The translations under genes were made by a program, and so were the position numbers. Below, piece after piece: positions 54,323-64,000 of a DNA stretch of 64,000 nt. Positions within the stretch are counted from its first letter, which is position 1. Each line of letters opens with the position of its first letter. Under the pieces are notes generated by a model that saw nothing but the letters and a program-made list of their open reading frames with translations, was not told the DNA's origin and did no database searches. This stretch comes from Welwitschia mirabilis (lineage: Eukaryota; Gnetophyta; Gnetopsida; Welwitschiales): NCBI GenBank assembly GCA_051453625.1, contig JBOZIK010000001.1, forward strand, positions 111,938,683 through 112,002,682, read 5' to 3'.

Positions 54323-55060
54323 GATTGGTGTACTAGACAAAGTAACTTATTTTTATTTTTGTGATGATTTTAACATAGATGAAAAATAAATTATATGATC
54401 TACTTCTATGCCATTATTTTCACAATTTTATTTTGCAAAATTTGACTTTAAAACAATAAAAGTGAAAATGTCATCTTCTTTAATTCTTGGAATTTATCTA
54501 CCTAGAGTGTGCATACCTAGATTTTACTCAAACTTGAATAATCTTTCTCTGATACTTTCCTCAATTAAGTTTTGCTCTCTCTGATATTTCATCTTTTTAT
54601 CAAAATTCACCATATCCCTACATAATTTACATAGAGAATAAAACTCAAATAAAAAATAGCTAATAGTTGTCCACCTAGTTATAGGAATAATAGGAGGAAC
54701 AATAATCACAACAATAGAGAACTGCTAAAATCAAGAAAAAATTCTCATAACTAGAAAACTAAAATATTATCCATCTTATCATTGGGATGCACAAAGGATG
54801 ATATTATTTTATTACTACTACTATAAAAAAATTAAAAAAAATGAAAATGAATTAAAAAGCTTGTGACTATCATTTTTAGTATTGTGGGGATAACTGGGGT
54901 AATCACATTGATTTTTTTAAGCTATAGAAAACAAAAATTACTAAAATACAGCTACTAAACTAGGAAAAAAAATACAAAACTATTTTAAATAAATAACCTG
55001 AACTAAAATCCAAGGAACTTATTTGGATAGTAACAATCCTTCACCTCTTTGTGGCTTTTA
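54323..55060 (-). other. Leader of coding family-A copy (A5)
   Basis: Noncoding DNA between the PBS and gag. 54480-55060 matches 28240-29626 of the non-autonomous element in part. Imperfect palindromes occur at about 54668-54705, 54768-54806 and 54866-54905, again clustered next to the PBS. No open frame of note. Confidence 0.5.
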
Positions 55061-55078
55061 CTGGAAATGGCACCAAAA
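55061..55078 (-). other. PBS of coding family-A copy (A5)
   Basis: Minus strand TGGTGCCATTTCCAG follows TTT after the LTR end. It keeps the first half of the Athila/Tat-type TGGCGCCGTTGCC site with C-to-T and G-to-A changes, and is the best preserved of the three family-A PBS copies. Confidence 0.72.
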
Positions 55079-57191
55079 TGTTGCAATGTAAATTTGTGCA
55101 ATATTTAAGTCCTTAGGCAAAACCTATAAATTATAATACTTGTAGAAAAAAACACATAAGAGTATAGACAGGAGTTAATCCAAATGTCGTAATCCATTAA
55201 AGGCACTAGGCTAGAAGTTAGAGAATTAATTTTATAAAGTATTTTAGTCTTTTTTTCTTTAGTAAATGAAAATTAAAAACAATAAAAATGCAATGCAAGA
55301 TGAATGATGATGAAATACAAATGGATGAAATGCAAATGTAATGAGTCTATTTGAATTATAATCCTCCTATCACAAGAATTATCCCTTGTAATTTAAATTA
55401 GTTAGGAAGAGTTTATTACTTATTCCTAACCAACATAAACTATGTAATTTGTGAAACAGAATATGAATAATCCAAATATGAAAATGGAATAAAATGAAAT
55501 GCAATGTAAGATATAAGCTAACAATGTCAACCTGAATAAAGGTAGTCCTTATGATCTAGATAAACTAAGAAGTTGTCACCAAATCATAATCAACTTAAAC
55601 TATAAGGGAGATTTACATAATAAAAGTAAAAATAGTTCTTAAATTAACCACTACTTTAACATCTACTTATACCAAAGTAGTAGCACCTCAATGGAGGACA
55701 CTCAGTCCAACATCAAGAGAATCTTCTCTTCTAGCTAATGGATGGATCTCTAAGCCTTCAATATTTTATCACAAGAATATCCAATATAAAAGATGGAAAA
55801 AAAAGTCAAGGAAAAGAGGGATATTTATAGTTTTACATTTAAGTTCTAGAATCAAAACCCTAAAATTCAGAGAAGAAATCCTAGCAACTCACATGAGCTA
55901 CATTACCCCATCACAAAGATAAGTCTTTCCATACATATAAAATAGTTATCATCTTAACTATTATTGAAATGATACTAGGGATAATAATCCATAACAAGAG
56001 ATGATTCATTAGCTTTAAGCTCTATAGTTAACTCCACAAATTTAGTCCAAGTTAATAGTAGTTTGTCTTGACTATTATGGGGATGACAGAGGAGACAACA
56101 AGATTCTTTATCTTTTCAGCTTAAGAGAATTTATTCTTCTATATTGTTAATCTATTCTTCAAGACACAAAGTATCTTAATAAGCCTAAGATTTATCTAAA
56201 AATGCTAAGAATTTCATATTTTAGTTATCATCTTATCAATTATCTATAATCATCAAAATTACATCTAANNNNNNNNNNNNNNNNNNNNNNNNNNNNNNNN
56301 NNNNNNNNNNNNNNNNNNNNNNNNNNNNNNNNNNNNNNNNNNNNNNNNNNNNNNNNNNNNNNNNNNNNAAATAGAATATGAATAATTTAAATATGAAAAT
56401 GAAATAAAATGAAATGCAATACAAGATATAAGCTAATAATATCAACCTGAATAAAGGTTGTCCTTCTAATCTAGATAAACTATGAAGCTGTCACTAAATC
56501 ATAATCAACTTAAACTTTAAGGGAGATTTACATAATAGAAGTGAAAATAGTTATTCAATTAACCACTAATTTAACATCCACTTATACCAAAGTAGTTGCA
56601 TCTNNNNNNNNNNTAATATCTTATCACAAGAATATCTGATATAAAAGATGAAAAAAGAATTAAAGGTAAAGGAGAATATTTATAGTTTTACATTTAAGTT
56701 CTAGAATTAAAACCATAAAAGTTAAAGAAAAAACATTAGCAACTCACTTGATCTACATTACCCCATCACAAAGATAATTCTTTCCATCCATATAAAATAG
56801 TTATCATCTTAACTATTATGGAAATGATACTAGTGATAATACTCCATAACTTGAGGTGATTCATTAGCTTTAAGCTCTATAGTTAACTCCATAAATTTAG
56901 TCCAAGTTAGTACTAGTATTGTCTTGACTATTATGGAGATGACAAAGGAGACAAGAGGATTCTTTATCTTTTTATCTTAAGAGAATTTAGTCTTCTATAT
57001 TGTTAATCTATTATTGAAGATGCAAAGTATCAGAATAAGCCTAAGATACCTCTAAATATGCTAAGAATTCCATATTTAGTTATCATCTTATCAATTATCT
57101 ATAATTATCATAATTTCATCTAAACCTATATAAATGTCCTATAAAGTATTCAAAATAACACATCAAAATCCTACAAATTAACATTACAACA
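55079..57191 (-). mobile_element. Family-A 5' LTR (copy A5)
   Basis: The minus strand starts TGTTGTAATG (57191) and ends ..CAACA (55079) directly before the PBS. The gap 56269-56368 splits it into two overlapping versions (the second restarts near the equivalent of 55461), and a 10-N gap lies at 56604-56613. The net length is about 1.27 kb, equal to copy A2. TATA core at 55822-55829. Palindromes at about 55949-55985 and 56062-56101 and again in the second version. On its right it abuts the gag-like ORF of copy A6 in the opposite orientation. Confidence 0.75.
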
Positions 57192-58400
57192 AATATATTC
57201 TACTTATTGTATTAATTCCACCTTAATAAGAACTTAAGAACAAGTGATAATGACTTATGCTTTAAAATAAAAACTAAAATTTTAGATCAAAATCCAACAT
57301 CCCACTCGTTAGGAGATGGCCAAAAGAAAGATAATAATGACTTAACTCAATTTTTCAATAATAAGAACAAGGATGATTATTTATTTAAAAATTATATTAA
57401 GACACTAGATTATATCCTTGGAATTCATTTACTACTAGAAACGTTAGATGAAATTTAGAAATCATTTTATGAAGAATATAAAAATTTTTTAAACCATGAA
57501 TAAAATGATGAGATCATTTCTCTTTATGATTTCTTTGATAAATCCAATAACTTGGTGAATGAAATAAATACTTAATAAGAGAAGAAAAATATAGTCAAAA
57601 ACAATGATTAGGATAGTAAAAAATTAATTCAACAAAGTAATGATAAAGAAAATAATGAAGAAAAAGAACATAATAAAGGATCCATAGAGATTCAGTCAAA
57701 CTTAATAGAGGATAGACTTATTTATTTCAATGTAACAAATCCTTTTAAAACTTCTATCCATGTTTCTCCATTCCTTATACTTGTTCTTTCATATAAAACT
57801 CATAATATCATCCTTTCTTCTACTTCTACTTCCATAGTACCTTGCAATTTGATAATGATAACATTTTTGCATCTCTTCCATTTGAACCTTTATGTAATTT
57901 TCAACTCCCCATCCCTTTTCTTGAATTTAATGAAAATTATAATTTTAAAGAGTATATTCATAAAATCTCTCAATATCTTCCTCTTAAAACTCCATATAAT
58001 ACTTGAAGTAACATCCTTTTCTTTCCTCTTATTTCCACTTTACCTTATGCTTTTAATGATTACTCTTTTCAAAAGTATAACTTGGGATATCTTGGAATTT
58101 TAAATTGGGTTAAAAAGTATGTTCTTAATAATAATCCATGCTTATAATCAAATCTTAATAATATTTATAATCTTATTAAACATTCTAAAATTCCTTTAAA
58201 ATTTTCCTGGATCCATTCTTTAAGTAGCACCTTAAATAAGTTATGTAATGATACTTATGATTTATGACAATTCAATAAGAGATCATTTATTAATGAAATT
58301 TATCACTTTTGTATCTCTTATTCAGATTCTATTGCTATCAACATTTTATCCTCTTAATTTCATTTCCTCTAATTGATTTTATTCTATAATGATTGTATAC
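57192..58400 (+). pseudogene. Gag-like ORF of non-autonomous family-A element (A6)
   Basis: Plus-strand counterpart of the ORF at 25.7-28.7 kb. It begins within the ORF at the junction with copy A5. Blocks: 'DNDLTQFFNNKNKDDYLFKN' (about 57330-57390), 'SLYDFFDKSNNLVNEIN' (about 57520-57570), an Asn/Glu/Lys-rich stretch, then 'IFASLPFEPLCNFQLPIPFL' (about 57865-57925) and 'NYNFKEYIHKISQYLPLKTP', and 'NLGYLGILNWVKKYVLNNNP' (about 58080-58140). The SLPFEP block is shared with both minus-strand versions. Few stops interrupt the second half, so it is the best copy for defining the protein. Function unknown; no enzymatic motif seen. Confidence 0.5.
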
Positions 58401-59090
58401 CTTTTATGTTTTATTAATTAATTTCTATTTGGTTTGATTCTTATTTTTCAAAAATGTATAATACCCAAGTGCCTCTTTTACATAACTAATTAACCTCTAA
58501 ATTCTTATTTTCCTTATCTTTTAGAAAAACTATATTCTAATGGCTCATTTAAAATCTCTAATCCAAATAACAAAGAAATTTTAAAACATTAATGAACAAA
58601 GTTTAAAAATCTATAAATCACATATCGATCAAATCTTGAACATGATAAAATCACTTGTCTTAGAAGGCCTCTTATCATTATCTAAATTCTTCCTAAGTTG
58701 ATTTTTTTTATGGATGTCATGCTATTACTTAAACATATTTAACTTAACTAATGTATTACTTTTTAAAGTTGCCACGATACGTAATCTTGTACTAGGGTAT
58801 TTTAAAGTGATAAGATTGGATTCATTCAATCTTAAGACATTCATACATCTATAAACTTACTTTTAAATAAAGATATCTTAGTTCTTTTTTTCTCTTTTAA
58901 TAGTATGAGTATNNNNNNNNNNNNNNNNNNNNNNNNNNNNNNNNNNNNNNNNNNNNNNNNNNNNNNNNNNNNNNNNNNNNNNNNNNNNNNNNNNNNNNNN
59001 NNNNNNNNNNNNNNNNNNNNNNNNNNNNNNNNNNNNNNNNNNNNNNNNNNNNNNNNNNNNNNNNNNNNNNNNNNNNNNNNNNNATCTGAG
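58401..59090 (+). other. Noncoding region between gag-like ORF and block X (A6)
   Basis: Inverted counterpart of 24441-25700, e.g. 'TACATAACTAATTAACCTCT' at about 58480 and the pyrimidine-rich run near 58885. The gap 58913-59083 interrupts it. No coding motif. Confidence 0.45.
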
Positions 59091-59335
59091 CTAAAAAGAT
59101 GGTCATGATGATGTCCTACTACACTGAGGTAAATTTTCTTAAAAGGGATCTTTGGTAGTATTGGTAGCTATGAAAACTCCATTGGGAGGTTATTTAGTCA
59201 TGCTTCATAGGTTCTCACATCTTTGATAGTGGTTGAACTCCCCTCATCATAGAAATAATTATCACTTAACTGCTATGGAACCAGTGATGTCCCTGATATC
59301 ATCAAAGGAATTGCTTATTTCCTAGACTTATTGTG
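59091..59335 (+). repeat. Block X of family A (copy A6)
   Basis: Inverted match to 24218-24440, including 'GATGATGTCC', 'ATTTTCTTAAAAGGGA' and the final 'GATATCATCAAAGGAATTG'. After the gap 59432-59531, 59532-59633 repeats its last 100 bases as a redundant version. It precedes the 3' noncoding region of this copy, matching the order in A3. Confidence 0.6.
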
Positions 59336-61426
59336 TATATAGTACTCTTATATGATCACTTTACTTTTTAGAATTCTAGTTTGTTTTTGAAGTGGAAGAA
59401 AAGTAAGTTCATATTTGAGAATCTTTTTATTNNNNNNNNNNNNNNNNNNNNNNNNNNNNNNNNNNNNNNNNNNNNNNNNNNNNNNNNNNNNNNNNNNNNN
59501 NNNNNNNNNNNNNNNNNNNNNNNNNNNNNNNCATCATAGAAATAATTATCACTTAACTGCTATGGAACTAGTGATGTCCCTCATATCATTAGAGGCATTC
59601 CTTGTTTCCTAGACTTCTTACGTATATAGTACTCTTATATAATCACTTCACTTTTTAGAGTTCTAGCTTGTTTTTTAAGTGGAAGTAAAGTAAGTTCATA
59701 TTTAAGAATCTTTTAATTTTATCATTCAGTTCATATTTAAGAATCTTTTAATTTTATCATTCATTGAGTAAGAAAATTAGGTATACTTGACATTGTTAAA
59801 TAGTACTTTATGAAGTTTTTACTTCATGTTATGAATTATTAATCAAGTGATTTTATGATTTCTATTAAGGGACCTTACTAGGTTAGAATTTAGTATAGGT
59901 ACACAATCTTCTTTATGTTCCTAGTTGTTCATTTTTACTTTTTATTTTCTTTAGTTATCTTATTTAGTATTTTAAAGTCATTTCTATACTTTTTTACCAT
60001 AAGATTTAGGGCTAAATCATTCAGTATTTTTATTTTTACTTGTATTTTTTATCTATAAAGAATAATTTTCATTTTAGTACTTTACCTATGTTTCTTTATC
60101 ATCTTTTAAATTTTTCATGCATCCAATAATAAATCTTGATAGTTTACTAAGTTTTTGTACATTTGAGGATTTTCTTTAACATCTCTTCTCTATACTTAGT
60201 GCATTATCATTACCCTATATTATAGCTATTTACTCTTAGCTTGAGTTCTTTCCACTTTCAACTCCTTTACCATGATCCTTTTGATGAATATTCTTTACTT
60301 TTACCTCTCTCTTTCAGACTTCATAATGAGTTTCTATTATATCACTATTGCTATCATTAACTATCTGATTCTACTTGGACTTCACTATTGTACAAAATCA
60401 TCCTTTTTTAATCATCATCTAATATCTGTCATCCATAGGATAACCTAAATAATACCAACTTCTTCTTATACTATTGCNNNNNNNNNNNNNNNNNNNNNNN
60501 NNNNNNNNNNNNNNNNNNNNNNNNNNNNNNNNNNNNNNNNNNNNNNNNNNNNNNNNNNNNNNNNNNNNNNNNNNNNNTCCTTTTCTACTAATCATCTGAT
60601 ATCTCTCATCCATAGGATGATCTAAATGATACTAACTTATTCTTATACTATTGTAATATGGACATATTAATTCATAGGATTATTATTATGGTGGTTATTT
60701 TTGAGCTTTTATGATACATATATGGGATGCCCTAGTCTACTTATGATTCTATATTATTTTTGTCATATGCATTATGGTATTGATTATCAAATCACACAAT
60801 AGATAGAAGGCTCTTAACATGCACTTTCGAGATGAAGATACATTCTCCTTCTCCACTTCCACTTATGATCTCCCATGTAGACTTTACTATAACATTATGA
60901 GGGAAGTAATATTATGATGATTTTTTATGTATTTATCCCTTATAGATTGTACTTAAAACTTATTGCTTTATTTGTATAGATCAGTTTGAGTTATTACTTT
61001 TTTTATTATACATGTACATCATCATTTTCTTAGTTATCATGGTTATATCTTATGATGATTTTTTTGTGTATGACATTTAATTTTTATCATATGATGTATA
61101 CAAAATTCAAGTGAGGGGCTAATAAAGATTTTAGTACTCAAAATTTTTAGTGCTTACTTNNNNNNNNNNNNNNNNNNNNNNNNNNNNNNNNNNNNNNNNN
61201 NNNNNNNNNNNNNNNNNNNNNNNNNNNNNNNNNNNNNNNNNNNNNNNNNNNNNNNNNNNNNNNNNNNNNNNNNAAGGTACTATGTTAATTAATTAGTTTT
61301 TATATTTAATCCTATATAGTAAAGATTTATGAACTTAATTTATGTTTTTCTATTCATTGCTTAGCTTAGCTAATTTGGCTCATAATTTATATTTGTTTGT
61401 TTACTTTGTAAGGGACTAATAAAATT
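59336..61426 (+). other. 3' noncoding region of non-autonomous element A6
   Basis: Plus-strand equivalent of 20837-23242. Gaps at 59432-59531, 60478-60577 and 61160-61273. It holds a perfect 35-base tandem duplication (59693-59762) and otherwise pyrimidine-rich, AT-rich DNA with no open frame. It leads directly into the PPT. Confidence 0.5.
59693..59762 (+). repeat. Perfect 35-base tandem duplication
   Basis: Two identical adjacent copies of a 35-base unit beginning AGTTCATATTTAAGAATC. No gap lies between them. A single related unit occurs at about 59405-59431, before the nearby gap. Complete identity contrasts with the decayed surroundings. Confidence 0.9.
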
Positions 61427-61439
61427 AAGTGGGGAACAA
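61427..61439 (+). other. PPT of family-A copy A6
   Basis: AAGTGGGGAACAA abuts the LTR start. Two more versions occur after the gaps (about 62164-62176 and 62378-62390, AAGTGGGAAACTA), because the contigs restart upstream of the LTR twice. Confidence 0.7.
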
Positions 61440-63730
61440 TGTTGTGATGCTAAATTATATGTATCTTATGTTACATTTGGAGTATTTTTATAAGACATTT
61501 AAATAGGTTTAATGTATTTATTGATGATTATTCTAGGAAGATTCTGATACTTAGCATTTTGAAGAGAAGACTAATGATTCAAAAGGATGATTTCTCTTAG
61601 TTGAAGAGCTTAGGAAGCTTGTTACTCCTCTTTCATCTCCATAATAGTCAAGATAATAGTGATGCTAATATGAACTAAGGCTATGAGGCTCAAAACTAAT
61701 GAATCATCTCTTATTATAGGGTATCATTCCCACAATTATCTGGATGATAGTCAAGACAACAAATATTTTATAGGAACAAAATAAATTATCTTTATAANNN
61801 NNNNNNNNNNNNNNNNNNNNNNNNNNNNNNNNNNNNNNNNNNNNNNNNNNNNNNNNNNNNNNNNNNNNNNNNNNNNNNNNNNNNNNNNNNNNNNNNNTTT
61901 TTTTAATGATCATGTTTACAGGTACTTAACTTTCATTCTAATTTTTTGAGTTTGTCATCTCTTTGTTATCTAGATAACACACATAATGACCATCCTATTA
62001 CACATCCTACAAAGGTAGTATGTTAAATAATCAGTTTTTATATTTAATCCTACATAGTAAAGATTTATGAACTTAATTTATGTTTTCATAGTCACTACTT
62101 AGCTTAGCTAATTTGGCTCATAATTTGTAGTTTTTTGTTTACTTTATCAGGGGCTAATAAATTAAGTGGGAAACTATGTTGTGATGATAAATTATATGTA
62201 TCTAATTTTGTGTTTGAAGTATTATTATAAGATATTTAAATAGGTTTAAGTTTATTTNNNNNNNNNNNNNNNNNNNNNNNNNNNNNNNNNNNNNNNNNNN
62301 NNNNNNNNNNNNNNNNNNNNNNNNNNNNNNNNNNNNNNNNNNNNNNNNNNNNNNNNNTTATCAGGGGCTAATAAATTAAGTGGGAAACTATGTTGTGATG
62401 CTAAATTATATGTATCTAATGTTGTGTTTGAAGTATTATTATAAGATATTTAAATAGGTTTAAGTGTATTTATTGATGATTATGAAGCACTAGTAGGATG
62501 ATCATAAAAATGTATAATCCTTAGCATATTTGAAGGTATTTTCGAAAGATTCTGATTCTTAGCATTTTAAAGAGAAGACAAAAGATTCAGAAGGCTAATT
62601 TCTCTTAGTTAGAGAGCTTAGTAATCCTGTCACTCCTNNNNNNNNNNNNNNNNNNNNNNNNNNNNNNNNNNNNNNNNNNNNNNNNNNNNNNNNNNNNNNN
62701 NNNNNNNNNNNNNNNNNNNNNNNNNNNNNNNNNNNNNNNNNNNNNNNNNNNNNNNNNNNNNNNNNNNNNNNNNNNNNNNNNNNNNNNNNNNNNNNNNNNN
62801 NNNNNNNNNNNNNNNNNNNNNNNNNNNNNNNNNNNNNNNNNNNNNNNNNNNNNNNNNNNNNNNNNNNNNNNNNNNNNNNNNNNNNNNNNNNNNNNNNNNN
62901 NNNNNNNNNNNNNNNNNNNNNNNNNNNNNNNNNNNNNNNNNNNNNNNNNNNNNNNNNNNNNNNNNNNNNNNNNNNNNNNNNNNNNNNNNNNNNNNNNNNN
63001 NNNNNNNNNNNNNNNNNNNNNNNNNNNNNNNNNNNNNNNNNNNNNNNNNNNNNNNNNNNNNNNNNNNNNNNNNNNNNNNNNNNNNNNNNNNNNNNNNNNN
63101 NNNNNNNNNNNNNNNNNNNNNNNNNNNNNNNNNNNNNNNNNAGTTGATCTAGGTCATAAGAGAAACCTTTATTAAGGTTAATATTATTAGTTTAAGACAT
63201 ACATTTCATTTGATATTGCATTTTCATAACTTAATAGTTACATTTATCTATATTTTATTTGATGTATCTTATAGCTTATATTGATTAGAATTAGGTGATA
63301 GTTTTCCTAGTTGATCTAAGTTATAAGGGCTAATCCTAGTAACAAAATGTTTGGTAGTTAAATAAAATCACTACATAGAGTTATTTCATTTGTATTCTAT
63401 CNNNNNNNNNNNNNNNNNNNNNNNNNNNNNNNNNNNNNNNNNNNNNNNNNNNNNNNNNNNNNNNNNNNNNNNNNNNNNNNNNNNNNNNNNNNNNNNNNNN
63501 NCATTTATCTTGCATTTTATTTTTACATTATTCTTATTTTATTTTCTTAAAGGAAGAAAGGCCAAAAATACTTTATCAAAATCAATTCTCTAACTTCTTG
63601 CCTTAGTGCCTTTAATGAAATATGACATTGGATTAACTCTCATCTACACTAACATGTACTTTGTATAAGCATTTATGATTTACAAGATTTACTTAAGGAC
63701 TTAAGGATTCTATAAATACATACTACAACT
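61440..63730 (+). mobile_element. Family-A 3' LTR (copy A6)
   Basis: Starts TGTTGTGATGC after the PPT and ends near ACTACAAC (about 63729) with no PBS beyond, so it is a 3' LTR. It is badly fragmented: gaps 61798-61897, 62258-62357, 62638-63141 (504 N) and 63402-63501. The LTR start appears three times (61440, 62177, 62391). A family palindrome lies at about 61733-61767. The ends and internal blocks match LTR A1 in the same orientation. Confidence 0.7.
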
Positions 63731-64000
63731 TTCTTTTAATTATTAATATGTTATCTCTTCTTCAAAATTATCATTAAGAAATGTCAAAGCTTCTAATATC
63801 CTACCAAGGTGGAAATTTCTTTTAGGTTACTATCTTAAATTTATTCACTACTAATGTACTGAAATGAGAGAGGTGAAATGTAAGTCTAATAGGTATGCAA
63901 GAATGGAGGTAACAAAAGTAAGTGATATGAATGGAGCAAAAAAGTGAGGTGTATAGGATTCTCTTATTAATGATGATGTTTCCAATTATTCTTCATTAAA
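63731..64000. other. Flanking DNA right of family-A copy A6
   Basis: No PBS or retroelement motif follows the LTR end, and I recognise nothing in these 270 bases. Confidence 0.4.

Noticed and set aside
1-64000. A bacterial, phage or plasmid system
   Set aside because: No operon structure, Shine-Dalgarno sites, integrase/attachment sites or prokaryotic gene families are present. All recognised elements are plant LTR retrotransposons.

Overview
The window is nuclear DNA of a flowering plant with a repeat-rich, very AT-rich genome. The evidence is three plant LTR-retrotransposon lineages recognised from protein motifs, primer-binding sites (PBS), polypurine tracts (PPT) and LTR ends. No host gene, rRNA gene, functional tRNA gene or CRISPR array was found. 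All retroelement genes are broken by stops and frameshifts. The damage is dominated by C-to-T and G-to-A changes, as expected from long-term deamination of methylated cytosine.

Layout: 1-2.5 kb, minus-strand remnant of a plant 'putative transposon protein'. 2.5-9.1 kb, minus-strand Ty1/copia element of SIRE type (RNase H, RT, integrase from left to right). 9.1-13.5 kb, AT-rich DNA I cannot assign, ending where a family-A element was inserted. 13.5-16.6 kb, plus-strand 5' part of a family-A element (LTR, PBS, gag-like fragment). 16.6-19.6 kb, minus-strand 3' LTR and 3' noncoding end of another family-A copy. 19.6-29.9 kb, a nearly full minus-strand non-autonomous family-A element (3' LTR, long 3' noncoding region, conserved block X, gag-like ORF, leader, PBS, truncated 5' LTR). 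29.9-49.2 kb, plus-strand Ty3 chromovirus of the long-LTR Tekay/Del kind arranged LTR-internal-LTR-internal(truncated). 49.2-57.2 kb, minus-strand family-A copy carrying gag, protease, RT, RNase H and integrase of Athila/Tat type, with its 5' LTR. 57.2-63.7 kb, plus-strand non-autonomous family-A copy with its 3' LTR. 63.7-64 kb, flanking DNA.

Family A therefore has a coding member (49-57 kb) and shorter relatives that share its LTR, PBS, leader, block X and PPT but carry a different gag-like ORF and no pol. The relatives probably depended on the coding member in trans (inference).

Assembly caution: nearly every 100-N gap is flanked by two versions of the same sequence, differing by roughly 8-10 % by eye. 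Removing the overlap gives family-A LTRs of about 1.26 kb, equal to the one gap-free LTR. Most apparent repeats across gaps are thus redundant contig ends (haplotypes, homeologs or mis-joined copies), not tandem duplications. The triplicated module in the first chromovirus LTR is an exception, because its junctions contain no gap.

The most interesting signals are: an array of CpG-decayed palindromes in the copia noncoding region; Pol III-type A/B-box modules in both orientations inside the chromovirus LTR; triplication inside that LTR; dispersed imperfect palindromes in family A; and loss of the same integrase glutamate (E to K) in all three lineages.
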